NCBI RefSeq assembly: GCF_024166365.1 | Contig: NC_064831.1 | Coordinates: 27,518,768-27,582,767 of the forward strand | Reading direction: 5' to 3' | Source of the DNA: Elephas maximus indicus | Taxonomy: Eukaryota; Chordata; Mammalia; Proboscidea; Elephantidae | Length of the DNA: 64,000 nucleotides | Part shown: piece after piece, positions 24,901-37,237 of the stretch | How the letters are laid out: each line of letters opens with the position of its first letter | Position numbering within the stretch: the stretch's first letter is position 1 | Made by a program: the position numbers and the translations under genes | The notes under the pieces: generated by a model | Database searches by the model: none | Told to the model about the DNA's origin: nothing | The model's input: the letters and a program-made list of their open reading frames with translations, nothing else

Positions 24901-25690
24901 CCTTAATGTCTTCTATAACCCAGTCTTTTTTCAGGAGGGTATTGTTCATTTTCCAAGTATTTGATTTCTCTTCCCTAATTTTTCTGTTATTGATTTCCAC
25001 TTGTATGGCCTTGTGGTCTGAGAAGGTGCTTTGTAATATTTCGATGTTTTGGATTGTGCAAAGGTTTGTTTTATGACCTAATATGTGGTCTATTCTAGAG
25101 AATGTTCCATGTGCGCTAGAAAAAACTATACTTTGCAGCAGTTGGGTGGAGAGTTCTGTATAAGTCAATGAGGTCAAGTTGGTTGATTGTTGTAATTAGG
25201 TCTTCCGTGTCTCTATTGAGCTTCTTACTGGATGTCCTGTCCTTCTCCGAAAGTGGTGTGTTGAAGTCTCCTACTATAATTGTGGAGGTGTCTATCTCAC
25301 TTTTCAGTTCTGTTAAAATTTGATTTATGTATCTTGCAGCCCTGTCATTGGGTGCATAAATATTTAATATGGTTATATCTTCCTGATCAATTGTCCGTTT
25401 TATCATTATGTAGTGTCCTTCTTTATCCTTTGTGGTGGATTTGTTTAAAGTCTATTTTGTCAGAAATTAATATTGCTACTCCTCTTCTTTTTTGCTTATT
25501 GTTTGCTTGATATATTTTTTTCCATCCTTTGAGTTTTAGTTTGTTTGTGTCTCTACGTCTAAGGTGTGTCTCTTGTAGGCAGCATGTAAACGGATCGTGT
25601 TTCTTTATCCAGTCTGAGACTCTGTCTTTTTATTTGTGCATTTAGTCCATTTACATTCAGCGTAATTATAGATAAGTATGTGTTATGTGT
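21950..25690 (-). pseudogene. Inner L1 ORF2 relic
   Basis: From the N-terminus: endonuclease with 'DITILNIYAPNDRAARYI' and 'SSAHGTFSRIDHILGHK' (24572-25406), reverse transcriptase with '[18 protein letters not shown]', '[18 protein letters not shown]' and catalytic '[18 protein letters not shown]' (23499-24005). The C-terminal region has '[19 protein letters not shown]', a cysteine/histidine knuckle (near 22350). At least six frames are needed to follow it, so it is dead. The expected length of about 1250 residues is otherwise kept. Confidence 0.85.
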
Positions 25691-26158
25691 TTAGTGTTCT
25701 CATTTTGATGTCTTTTTATGTGTGTTGTTGACAATTTTAATTTTCCACTTACTTTTTTGTGCTGAGACATTTTTCTTTGTAAATTGTGTGTTCCTCATTT
25801 TCATTGTATTTGACTTTATGTTTGCTGAGTCATTACATTTTTCTTCGTTTTTATTTTGAGTTATGGAGTTGTTATAACCCTTTGTGGTTACCTTAATATT
25901 TACCCCTATTTTTCTAAGTAAAAACCTAACTTGTATTGTACTATATCGCCTTGTATCCCTCTCCATATGGCAGTTCTATGCCACCTGTATTTAGTCTCTC
26001 TTTTTGATTATTGTGATCTTTTACATATTGACTTCAATGATTCCCTGTTTTAAGCATTTTTTTTTTTAATTAATCTTAATTTGTTTTTGTGATTTCCCTA
26101 TTTGAGTTGATATCAGGATGTTCTGCTCTGTGACCCTGTGTTGTGCTGGTATCTGATA

Positions 26159-27189
26159 TTATTGGTTTTCTGACCAAACAATTTCCTTTAGTAATTCTTG
26201 TAGCTTTGGTTTGGTTTTTGCAAATTCTCTATGCTTGTGTTTATGTGTAAATATCTTAATTTCGCCTTCATATTTCAGAGAGAGTTTTGCTGGATATATG
26301 ATCCTTGGCTGGCAGTTTTTCTCCTTCAGTGCTCTGTATATGTCATCCCATTGCCCTCTTGCCTGCATGGTTTGTGCTGAGTAGTCTGAACTTATTCTTA
26401 TTGATTCTCCCTTGTAGGAGACCTTTCTTTTCTCCCTGGCTGCTTTGAAAATTTTCTCTTTATCTTTGGTTTTGGCATGTTTGATGATAATATGTCTTGG
26501 TGTTTTTCTTTTTGGATCAATCTTAAATGGGGTTCGATGAGCATCTTGGATAGATATCCTTTTGTCTTTCATGATGTCAGGGAAGTTTTCTGTCAGCAGA
26601 TCTTCAACTATTCTCTCTGTGTTTTCTGTCCTCCGTCCCTGTTCTGGGACTCCAATCACATGCAAGTTATTCTTCTTGATAGAGTCCCACATGATTCTTA
26701 GGGTTTCTACATTTTTTTTTTAATTCTTTTATCTGATTTTTTTCCAGCTATGTTAGTGTTAATTCCCTGGTCCTCCAGATTTCCCACTTTGCATTCTAAT
26801 TGCTCGAGTCTGCTCCTCTGACTTCCTATTGCGTTGTCTAATTCTGTAATTTTATTGTTAATCTTTTGGATTTCTGCATGCTGTCTCTCTATGGATTCTT
26901 GCAACTTGTTAATTTTTCCACTATGTTCTTGAGTAATCTTTTTAAGTTCTTCAACTGTTTTATCTGTGTGTTCCTTGGCTTTTTCTGCAGATTGCCTTAT
27001 TTCATTTCTGAGGTCATCCCTGATGTCTTGAAGCATTCTGTAAATTAGTTTTTTATATTCTGTATCTGATAATTCCAGGATTGTATCTCCATTTGGGAAA
27101 GATTTTGATTCTTTTGTTTGGGGAGTTGTAGAAGCAGTCATGGTCTGCTTCTTTTTGTGGTTTGATATCGACTGCTGTCTCGGAGCCAT
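26159..27189 (-). pseudogene. Inner L1 ORF1 relic with one frameshift
   Basis: Two long frames (27189-26707 and 26692-26159) together span about 350 residues, close to the usual ORF1p length. The start is taken at 'MAPRQQSISNHKKKQ' because the matching start in the 15.8 kb L1 is 'MARRQES'. The first half has heptad-like charged sequence with 'SQRSRLEQLECKVGNLEDQ'. The second has 'NNLHVIGVPEQGRR' and 'KTPRHIIIKHAKTKDKEK', the RRM and C-terminal domains. The break lies in a T-run at about 26711-26721, suggesting a slippage indel. Confidence 0.85.
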
Positions 27190-28224
27190 CACTAAGATAT
27201 TGTAGTGATTTATTCTATATTTGCCCACTGAGTCTTATCTTGTTTTGTTTTCTTTCAATATATGTGGATGGGCTACTAGATTGTGCTGTCTTGATTGTTG
27301 TAGCCTTTGACTTACTTATGGCCTATTACCAGCTGGTTTGGGCTATTACCAGATATATATGCCTGAGTGCATTCACTATTCTTGAGTAGAATCTGATTTT
27401 GGGTCATCAAGTGTGTGATGCACCCTATCACCTATCCACCTTGAGAAGTAGTGGTGATAGTTGTGTGCACCAGATTCTAGTAGCAGCTGGGGTTCACACT
27501 CTGGGGGAGGGGGCAGGATGCTGACAGGCTTCCCCCAAGTGTCAGTGAGGTAGTTGTGTCTCTATTCCTAAAGCACCCTGGTGGGTGGGCTCTGCAGCTG
27601 TACCTTAGGCCCCCAATGCAAGTACCTCTACAGATTGGTAGGTGTCACCCTCCTTAGACCCCTAAGGCAGGAGGCTAGGTGGTCTGGGGGGAGCTTCAGC
27701 CCTCAGTTCCCTGTTGTGGGTCAGTGAGGGCTCTGTTGAATACGCAGAGATATCAGACCTGGGAAACTTGTCTTTCCAGTAAATCCACTAAAAAAAAAAA
27801 ATGCAGTCAGATCCCTATCAGAAAGGCCTTTGCATTATAATAGACACCTTGTTCCCTGTAAGGTTGAAAGCCGGAGACTGTGGATCACATATGCTTGGCT
27901 GGAGCTGGTTCTGTGTTTTTAGTCCAATTAGGGAAGGATTTTTGGTTCCTGGGTTTTTTGTGGTTGCTTCTCTTGGGCTCGAAGAATGAGTTAGGAAAAG
28001 ACCAAAAAAAAAAAGAAAAGAAAAAAAGGGAAAAGAAAAACCGCGGAGCAGTTCTTCTTGCTCAGGAAATTCCAATGTTAATGAAGCTGCCTGGGGAGGG
28101 TGGGGGAGGGTTCAGAAAAACAGGAGAGAGTAGCACCCTGGAATATAGACAAAGTTACTTATCTTGGTTGGGATGAATATTTTATCTGAGATTCCCGAGG
28201 GGTGTGTCTCCTATGTGTGCTGGC

Positions 28225-28795
28225 TGGGTAGAGATTGCCCCCGAGGGTCAGGCCCGCAGAAGCCACGGTCAGTTCCTCTGCTGCCAGTCCAAAGCCCAGC
28301 ATCAAGGTTCCCTGGCTGGGATGCTGCACTCCCGGCTCCAAAAACAGTCGCTGCCTCCCGGGGACTTCTCCTCCCGCCAGCCGCGTCGCTGCGCCGCCCG
28401 CGTGGACCGGCTGGGCCCCCTCACAGGGTCAGTTCAAGGGGGTAGGGCTGCGCCCCGTGTTTGCACCTTCACAGGATGTCCTGCTCAGCTCCCCTGCGCC
28501 CAGTCCAAAGCCCCGTGCCAAGGTTCCCTGCCTGGGATGCTGCACTCCCAGCTCCAAAACCAGTTGCTGCCTCCCGGGGACTTTTCCTGCCAGGCGCATC
28601 GCCACGCCGCCCACACTGACCGGCTGGGCCCCCTCCTGAGGTCAGTTCAGGGGCGTAGAGCTGTGCCCCGTGTTTGCACCATCACAGGGTGTTGTGTTTA
28701 GCTCCCCTGCACCCAATCCTAAGCCCGGTGCCAAGGTTACCTGACTGGGATGCTGGCTCCAGGCTCCGAAAACAGTCTCTGCTTCCCCGTAGTTG
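28225..28795 (-). repeat. Tandem GC-rich units in the inner L1 5' UTR
   Basis: The marker 'cagtccaaagccc' occurs at 28285 and 28501, and as 'caatcctaagccc' at 28714, giving spacings of 216 and 213 bases. Each unit also carries 'caaggttccctg', 'gggatgctg' and 'tgcctcccggggac' or a diverged form. About 2.6 units are present and they are CpG-rich. L1 5' UTRs hold the internal promoter, so these may be promoter monomers. Confidence 0.8.
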
Positions 28796-30578
28796 TTCGT
28801 TCTCCGTCTCTGTCACTCAGCTCAACTCTTTAAATCTGTGTTTGTTGGTCAGGGTTCATAGATTGTCATGTATATGATCCATTCACTTGTTTTTCCGAGT
28901 CTTTGTTGCAAGAGGGATCCGAGGTAGCATCTACCTAGTCAGCCATTTTGGCCCCCCCAGAGTGTTTTCTTAATAGATTTTATTACACCAATGAACTTAG
29001 ATGTCCCCTGAAACCATGGTCCCCAAATCCCCGCCCCTGCTACGCTGGCCTTCAAAGAAATCAGTTTATTCAGGAAACTTCTTTGCTTTTGGCTTAGTCC
29101 AGTTGTGCTGACCTCCCCTTTATTGTGTGTTGTCTTTCCCGTCACATAAGTAGTTGTTATCTACTATCTAATTAGTGAATACCGCTGTCCCACCCTACCT
29201 TCCTCTCCCCTCTCATAACCATCAAAGAATATTTTCTTCTCTGTTTAAATTACTTCTCCCATTCTTATAATAGTGGTCTTATAAAATATTTGTCCTTTCG
29301 TAACTGACTAATTTCACTCAGCATAATGCCTTCCAGATTCCTCCACGTTATGAAACTTTTCACAGATTCCTCAGTGTTCTTTATCGATGCATAGTATTCC
29401 ATTGTGTGAATACACCATAATTTATTTTTCCATTCATCCTTGATGGTCACCTTGGTTGCTTCCATCTTTTTGCTGTTGTAAACAGTGCTGCAATGAACAT
29501 TGGTGTGCATATATCTGTTCATGTAAGGGCCTTATTTCTCTAGGATATATTCCAAGGAGTGGGATTGCTGGATTGTATGGTAGTTCTATTTCTAGCTTTT
29601 TAAGGAATCGCCAAATTGATTTCCAAAGTGGTTGCACCAGTTGACATTCCCACCAGCAGTGTGTAAGTGTTCCAATCTCTCCATAACCTCTTCAACATAT
29701 ATTATTTTGTATTTTTTGGATTAATGCCAGCCTTGATGGAGTGAGAAGGAATCTCATTGTAATTTTGGTTTGCATTTCTCTAATGGCTAATGATCATGAG
29801 CATTTCATCATGTCTCTGTTAGCTACCTGAATGTCTTCTTTAGTGAAGTGTCTGTTCATATCTTTTGCCAATTTTTTAATTGGGTTGTCTTTTTGTAGTT
29901 GAGTTTTTGCAGTGTCATGTAGATTTTAGAGATCAGGCACTGATCCGAAATGTCATAAGTAAAAACTTTTTCCCAGCCTGTAGGTAATCTTTTTACTCTT
30001 TTGGTGAAGTCTTTGGATGAGCATAGGTGTTTGATTTTTTAGGAGTTCCCAGTTATCTAGTTTTTCTTCTGCATTGTTAGTAATGTTTTGTATACTGTTT
30101 ATGCCATGTATTAGGGCTCTTGATGTCCCTATTTTTTTTTTCCATGATCTTTATTGTTTTAGATTTTATATTCAGGTCTTTGATCCATTTTGAGCTCGTT
30201 TTTGTGCATGGTGTGAGGTATGGTCTTGTTTCATTTTTTGTGCAGGTGGATATCCAGTTATGCCAGCACCATTTGTTAAAGAGACTGTCTTTTCTCCATT
30301 TAGCTGCTTTGGGGCCTTTGTCAAATATCAACCGCTCCCACATGGATGGATGTATGTCTGTATTCTCAGCTCTGTTCCCTTGGTCTATGTATCTGTTGCC
30401 TTACCAGTGCGAGGCTGTTTTGACTACTATGGTGGTATAATAGGTTCTAAAATCAGGTAGACTGAGGCCTCCCACTTTGTTCTTCCTTTTCAGAAATGCT
30501 TTACCTATCTGGGGTCTCTTGCCCTTCCATATGAAGTTGGTGATTTGTTTCTCCATTTGACTAAAAAATGTGGTTGGA

Positions 30579-31714
30579 CAATGGAATACCACGCATCAAT
30601 AAAGAACAGTGATGTATCTGTGAAACACTTCATAACATGGAGGAATCTAGAAGGCATTATGCTGAGTGATATTAGTCAGTTGCAAAAGTACAAATACTGT
30701 GTAAGACCACTATTATAAGAACTCAAGAAATTATTTAAACAGAGAAGAAAATATTCATTGATGGTAATGAGAGGGGGGAGGGAGGGTGGGGGGGGAGAGG
30801 AGCTTTCACTAATTAAATAGTGGATAAGAACTACTTTAGGTGACGGGAAAGATAACACACAATGCAAGCAAAGTCGGCACAACTGGACTAAACCAAAAGC
30901 AAAGAAGTTTCCTGAATAAACTGAATGCTCTAAAGGCCAGTGTAGCAGGGGCAGGAGTTTGAGGACCATGGTTTCAGGGGACCTCTAAGTCAATTGGCAT
31001 AATAAAATCTATTAAGAAAACATTCTGCATCCCACTTTGGACAGTGGCGTCTGGGGTCTGAAATGCTAGGAAGTGGTCATCTAGAGATGCATCAATTGGT
31101 CTCAACCCACCTGGATCAAAGGAGAATGAAGAACACCAAGAACAAAAGGTAATTACAAGCCCAAGAGACAGACAGGGCCACATAAACCAGAGACTGTGTC
31201 AGCCTGAGACCAGAAGAACTAGATGGTGCCCAACTACAACTGATGACTGCCCTGACAGGTAACACAACAGAAAATCCCTGAGGGCAGTGGGATGCAGATG
31301 CCAAATTCTCCTACAAAGACCAGGCTTAATGGTCTGAATGAGATTAGAAGGACCCTGGTGGTCATGGGCCCCAGATCTTCTGTTGGCCTAGGGCAGGAAC
31401 CATTCCCAAAGCCAACTCTTCAGACATGGATTGGACTGGACAGTGGGACGGAGAGGGATGCTGGTGAGGAGTGAGCTTCTTGGATCAGGTGGACACTTGA
31501 GACTATGTTGGCATCTCCTCCCTGGAGGGAAGATGAGAGGGTAGAGGGTGTTAGAAGATGGTGAAATGGACATGAAAAGAGAGAGTGGAGGGAAGGAGCG
31601 GGCTGTCTCATTAGGGGGAGACTAATTGGGAGTATGTAGCAAGGTGTATATAAGTTTTTGTGTGAGAGGCTGACTTGATTTGTAAACTTTCACTTAAAGT
31701 ACAATAAAAATTAG
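30579..31714 (+). mobile_element. 5'-truncated L1 nested in the outer L1
   Basis: A plus-strand L1 3' end of about 1.1 kb. It begins in the last part of ORF2 ('caatggaataccacgcatc') and ends 'cacttaaagtacaataaaaa'. Flanks are 'aaaaaatgtggttgga' (30563-30578) and 'aaaaaatgttattgga' (31715-31730), two mismatches. Reversed outer L1 sequence lies on both sides. A purine-rich G-tract (about 30770-30800) belongs to the L1 3' UTR. Confidence 0.88.
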
Positions 31715-31739
31715 AAAAAATGTTATTGGAATTTGGATT

Positions 31740-34160
31740 TGAGTTGCGTTAAATCTATGTATCACTTTTGGTAGAAAAGACATTTTTATAATGTTAAGTC
31801 TTCCTATCCATGAGCAAGGTATGTTTTTCCACTTATGTAGGTCTCTTTTGTTTTCTTGCAGTAGTGTCTTGTAGTTTTCTTTGCATAAGTCTTTTACATC
31901 TCCAGTAAGATTTATTCCTAAGTATTTTATCTTCTTGGGGGCTACTGTAAATGGTATTGATTTGGTGATTTCCTCTTCGATGTTCCTTTTGTTGGTTTAG
32001 AGGAATCCAATTGATTTTTTTTTATGTTTATCTTGTATCCTTACACTCTGCTGAACTCTTCTATTAGTTTCAATAGCTTCCTTGAGGATTCTTTAGGGTT
32101 TTCTGTGTATAAGATCATGTCATCTGCAAATAGAGATACTTTTACTTCTTCCTTACCAATCTGGATGCCCTTTATTTCTTTATCTAGCCTAATTGCTCTG
32201 GCTAGCACCTCCAGCACAATGTCGAATAAGAGTGGTGATAAAGGGCATCCTTGTCTGGTTCCTGATCTCAAGGGGAATGCTTTCAGGCTTTCTCCATTTA
32301 GGATGATGTTGGCTATTGGCTTTGTATAAATGTCCTTTATTATGTTGAGGAATTTTCCCTTATTCCTATTTTTCTGAGAGTTTTTATCATGAACTGGTGT
32401 TGAACTTTGTCAAATGCCTTTTCTGCATCAATTGATAAAGTCATGTGTTTCTTGTTTTATATATATGATGAATTATATTAATTGTTTTTCTAATGTTGAA
32501 CCATCCCTGCATAAAAAAAATGAATCCCACTTGGTCATGGTGAATTACTTTTTTGACTTGTTGAATTCTATTGACTAGAATTTTGTTGACAATTTTTGCA
32601 TCGAAGTTCATGGGGAATATAGGTCTATAATTTTCTTTTTTTTGTGGTGTCTTTACGTGGTTTTGATATCAGGGATATGCTGGCTTCCTAGAACAAGCTT
32701 GGGAGTATTCTGTCCTTTTCTATGCTCTGAAATATCTTTAGTAGTAGTGGTGCTAAGTCTTCTTTTAAAGTTTGGGAGAACTCTGCAGTGAAGCCCAGTT
32801 TTTTTTTTGTTGGGAGGTTTTTTTTTTTTTTTTTTTTTAATGAGCTTTTCAATCTCTTGTTTTGGGTCTATTTAGTTGTTCTACTTTTGTTTGTGTTAGT
32901 TTAGGTAGGTAGTATGTTTCTAGGAATTCATCCATTTCTTCTAGGTTTTCAAATTTGTTAGAGTACAATTTTTCATAGTAATGATATGATTCTTTTAATT
33001 TCAGTTTTGTCTGTTATGATATCACCCACCTTATTTCTTATTTGGGTTATTTGCTTCCTATCCTGTTTTTGTCAGTCTGGCTAATGGTTTATCAATTTTA
33101 TTAATTTTCTCAAAGAACCAGTTTTTGGTGTCATTAATCTTTCAATTGTTTTCCTGTTCTCTAATTCATTTGATTCTGCTCTAATTTTTATTATTTGTTT
33201 TCTTCTCATGCCTGAGGGTTTCTTTTGTTGCTCTCTTTCTATTTGTTCAAGTTGTAGGGATAGTTCTTTGATTTTGGCCCTTTCTTCTTTTGGTATGTGT
33301 GCATTTATGGTATAAATTGACCTCTGAGCACTGCTTTCACTGTGTCCCAAAGGTTCTGATAGGATGTGTTTTCATTCTCATTGGATTCTATGAATTTCTT
33401 TATTCCCTCCTTAATGTCTTCTATAACCCAGTCTTTTTTGAGCAGGGTATCGTACAGTTTTCAAGTATTCCATTTCTTTTCCCTGCTTTTTCTTTTTTTG
33501 ATTTCTGCTTTTATGGCCTTATGGTCAGAGAAGAGGATTTGTAATATTTCGATGTTTTGGATTCTGCAAAGGCTTGCTTTATGACCTAATATGTGGTCTA
33601 TTCTTGAGAATGTTCCATGTGAATGAGAAAAAAAAGCATGCTTTGCAGCTGTTGGGTTGAGTGTTCTGTATATGTCTATGAAGTCAGATTGGTTGACACT
33701 GACATTTTGATCTTCCTTGTCTTTATGGAGCTTCTTACTGAATGTCCTGTCCTTCACCGGAAGTGGTGTGTTGAAGTCTCCTGTTATAATTGTGGATCTG
33801 TCCATGTCAGTTTTCAGTGCTGTTAGAGTTTGTTTTATGTATCTTGCACCCCTATCATTGGATGCATAAATAGTTAATATGGTTATATCCTCCTGGTAAA
33901 TTGTCCCTTTAATCATTATATAGTGTCCTTCCTTATCCTTTGTGGTGGATTTAACTTTAAAGTCTATTTTGCCAGAAATTAATATTGCCACTCCTGCTCT
34001 TTTTTGATTGTTGTTTGGTTGATACATTTTTTCAATCCTTTGAGTTTTAGTTTGTTTGTGTCTCTAAGTCTAAGGTGTGTCTCCTTTAGGCAGCTTATAG
34101 ATGAATCGTGTTTTTTTTATCCATTCTGCAACCCTCTGTCTCTTTATTGGTGCATTTAGT
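31740..34160 (-). pseudogene. Outer L1 ORF2 relic
   Basis: Reverse transcriptase blocks '[18 protein letters not shown]' and '[18 protein letters not shown]' lie at 32041-32271. The endonuclease region 'KRAGVAILISGKIDFK', 'GDFNTPLPVKDRT' and 'HGTFSRIDHILGHKA' lies at 33461-34027. The C-terminal part of the same gene lies beyond the nested insertion at about 29300-30590. Stops, indels and two T-runs near 32795-32840 break it. Confidence 0.82.
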
Positions 34161-34830
34161 CCATTTTCATTCAGCATAATTATTAATAGGTATAAGTTTA
34201 GTGCTGTCACTTTAATGTCTTTTTTTGTGTATTGTTGACATTTTCATTTTTCCACTTACTTTCTTTTGTGCTGAGAAATTTTTCTTTGTAAATTGTGTGT
34301 TTTCATTGCAGTTGAATTTGTTTTTGCTGAATCTTTGTTTATCTTGGTTTTTATTTTGAAGCCTGGGATTGTTAGTCTTCTTTGTGGTTACCTTAATATT
34401 TACCCCTATTTTTCTAAGTATAAATCTAACTTGTATCTCCCATATCGCCTTGATTTCCTCTCCATATGGAAGATCTATGCCTACTTTAGTTAGTCCCTCT
34501 TTATTGATTATTGTCATCTTTTACATAATGACATCATTGATTCCCTGTTTTGAGCATTTTATTTTATTTTTGTGATTTCCCTGTTTGAGTGGATATCTGG
34601 ATGCTCTGTTCTGTGTCCTAGTGTTGTGTTGATGTCTCATATTATTTATTTTCTAACCTGAGAATTCCCTTTAGTATTTCTTATAGTTTTGGTTTGGTTT
34701 TTGCAAATTCCCTAAGCTTGTGTTTATCTGGAAATGACTTAATTTCGCCTTCATATTTGAGAGACAGCTTTGCTGGATATATGATTCTTGCCTGGCAATT
34801 TTTCTCCTTCAATGCTGTATATATGTCATC

Positions 34831-35650
34831 CTATTGCCTTCTTGCCTGCAAGGTTTCTGCCGAGTAGTCCAAACTTATTCTTATCGATTCTCCTTTGTAG
34901 GTGACTTTTTGCTTATCCCGGGCTGCTCTTAAAATTTTCCTTTTATCTTTGGTTTTGGCAAGTTTGATGATAATATGTCTTGGTGACTTTCTTTTGGGAT
35001 CTACCTCGTATGGGGTTCGATAAGTATCTTGTTTAGATATCCTTTCATCTCTCACAATATCGGGGAATTTGTTTGCCACCAAATCTTCAACAATTCTGTC
35101 TGTATTTTCTGTTATCCCTCCCTGTTCTGGTATTCCAGTCACTCACAAGTTATTCTTCTTGATAGAGTCCCACATGATTCTTAGGGTTTCTTCATTTTTT
35201 AACACTCTTTTATCTGATTTTTTCCAAATACATTGGTGCCAATTGCCTTATCCTCCATCTCCACAATTCTGCATTCCATTTCCTCAATTCTGCTCCTCTG
35301 ACTTCCTATTGAGTTGTCTAATTCTGTAATTTTATTGTTAATGTTTGGAATTTCTGAATGCTATCTGTGGATTCTTGCAGCTTATTAAATTTTTCCTTAT
35401 GTTCTTGAATAATCTTTTTAATTTCTTCAACCGCTCTGTGTGTTCCTTGGCTTTTTCTGTATCTCATTACTGATGTCTTTCCTGATGTTTTGAAGTGTTC
35501 TGTATATTAATCTTTCATATTCTGCATCTGGCTATTCCAGGAATTCTTCATCCAGGAGAGTCCTGGATTCTCTGTTTTGGGAGTTTGTTGAAGCAATCAA
35601 GGTCTGCTTTTTTATGTGATTTCATATCGGCCGCTGTCTCTGAGCCATCT
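34831..35650 (-). pseudogene. Outer L1 ORF1 relic
   Basis: The C-terminal half is a clean frame at 34831-35142 with 'TGIPEQGGITENTDRIVED' and 'KSPRHIIIKLAKTKDKRK'. The N-terminal half (to about 35650, where 'cagagacagcggccgat' on the minus strand matches the ORF1 start region) is broken by several indels. Dead copy. Confidence 0.75.
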
Positions 35651-36754
35651 ATAAGTCACTGTATTAATTTATTTTACGTTTGCTCACTGTGTCCTAGTTT
35701 CTTGCTTTGTTTTGTTTCCATATACCCAAATGGGCTACTAGAGTGTGCTAACTTGGTTATTGGAGCCTTTGATGTACTAATATCCTGTTACCAGATGGTT
35801 AAATCTGTTACCAGGTATATGAGCCTAGGTGTCCATTCAATATTCTTGTATAGTTTCAGCTCAGGTGTTCTGATAGTTGGTCACCTAGTGTGTCGTATAG
35901 GCTCCCACCTACTATCTTAGAGGTGTAGTGGTGACGGTTGTATGCACTGGTTTCTGGTAGTGGCAGAGGGTCACACTCTGAGGAGGGCAGTGTAGTGACA
36001 GCCTTCCACTAGGTGTCAGTGAGGAAGGAGCATCTCTGTTCTCTAGAGTGTTCTGGTGGGTGGGCTCTGTAGCTGTACCTTAGGCACCCAATGATTACCT
36101 GTAAAAACTGGTAGGCACCACTATCCTCTGACCCCTTTTGTGGGTGGCTAGGTGGCATGGATGGAGTCTCAGCCCTCAGGTCCCTGCTGTGGGTAGGTCA
36201 GGCCCCTATTTAACAGGCAGAGTGGTTTCAGACCTCTAAAACCTGCCTCTCCACAGCACAGCTTAAACAATTACAGTCAGACCTCTAACAGATTTGCCCT
36301 TCTATTATAATAGCCACGTGGTTCCATGTAGGGGTGAAAGCCAAAGTCTGTGGAGCACTTACGCCTGGACTAGAGACACTTCTGCTCTGAGCTTCCAGTT
36401 CAGGGCAGTCAGGAATGTATTTTTCCCTCTGTTTGTTAATTTTCTCCTTCTCCCAGGCCAGGAGAATGGATCAGAGATAGTGTGGCATGAGAATGGGTCA
36501 GAGAGCACGGCATGTTCTATCTCAGGCCCAGGGAACTCAACTGCTAGTGAAGCCAGCTGGGGTAGAGGGGGGAGGGATCAGTTAGATAGGAGAGAGTACT
36601 TTCAGAAGAAGGAGCTATTAGATGCATGTGGTAAGTTAGGCAAAATCACTTGTGTCAAGAGTGCTGTTTCATCTGATTCCAGAGTCGTGTGTAGCTTGTG
36701 TGTGCTGGCTTGGTCCTCCCTGAGATTGCCCCAGGAGGTTAGGGCTGCATCCTG

Positions 36755-37015
36755 TGCTTGCCTTCTTTAGCTGAAGCAGCTTTGTCCTAAACCCTACAGC
36801 CAGACCCATGGCCATCACACCAGGGGGTCATGGTGCTGGTACTTTTTTTTGCCTTTTTTCGCTGAAGCAGTGGCTTCTTAAAAGCTTGGCCAGCCCCGCT
36901 GCAGACACACCACAGGGTCAGGGCTGTGCCATTTTGCTTGCCTTCTTTTGCTGAATCTGCCGTGTCTCAGGAAACTACCATCAGCCCCACTGCATTCACA
37001 CTAAGAAATGGTGCC
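36755..37015 (-). repeat. Tandem units of about 90 bp in the outer L1 5' UTR
   Basis: The marker 'gccttctttagctgaagcag' at 36760 recurs as 'gccttttttcgctgaagcag' at 36851 and 'gccttcttttgctgaatc' at 36940, spacings of 91 and 89. The units share 'cagccccgctgca'-like and 'cacaccacagggtca'-like segments. Sequence and period differ from the units in the inner L1. Confidence 0.7.
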
Positions 37016-37237
37016 AAGGAATCGGACCTGAGGCTCTGTGCAGGCTCGGCAACTTGTCGCAGCTTCTGCTCTGTCTCTCGCTCCCCTGTCACTCAGATCA
37101 ATTCCTTAGCTCAGTGTTTGATGCTCAGGGTTTGTAGATTGTCATATATGTAATCGATTCACTTGGTTTTTTGGGTCTTTGTTGCAAGAGGGTTCAGCAG
37201 AAGCTTCTGACTAATTAGCCATCTTGGCCCTGCCTCC

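Larger units (their letters stand above)
20930..28957 (-). mobile_element. Full-length L1 (inner), about 8.0 kb
   Basis: A complete reversed L1. It has a poly-A tail (T-run at 20926-20937), 3' UTR (to about 21950), ORF2 relic (about 21950-25690), ORF1 relic (26159-27189) and a long 5' UTR (27190-28957). The 5' UTR has a tandem GC-rich repeat and ends in 'gccattttggcccccccag'. It is flanked by 'cagaatgtttt' (20919-20929) and 'cagagtgtttt' (28958-28968), one mismatch, inside the outer L1's 3' UTR. Confidence 0.9.
20229..37237 (-). mobile_element. Full-length L1 (outer), split by two nested L1s
   Basis: This L1 is in three pieces: 20229-20929 (3' UTR), 28958-30578 (3' UTR to ORF2 C-terminal part) and 31715-37237 (rest of ORF2, ORF1, 5' UTR). 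Together they total about 7.8 kb. The 3' end reads 'ttattgtgctttaagtgaaa' and the 5' end at 37237 reads, on the minus strand, 'ggaggcagggccaagatggc'. The phrase broken at 20929 resumes at 28958, and the one broken at 30578 resumes at 31715, which proves the order of insertion. All ORFs carry stops or shifts. Confidence 0.9.

Noticed and set aside
28204-28701. Overlapping long frames (up to 165 residues) rich in proline, serine and arginine
   Set aside because: They lie in the GC-rich tandem 5' UTR of the inner L1 and repeat with its units; no domain and no coding evidence.
36294-36770. 158-residue frame
   Set aside because: Antisense frame in the outer L1 5' UTR; no domain.
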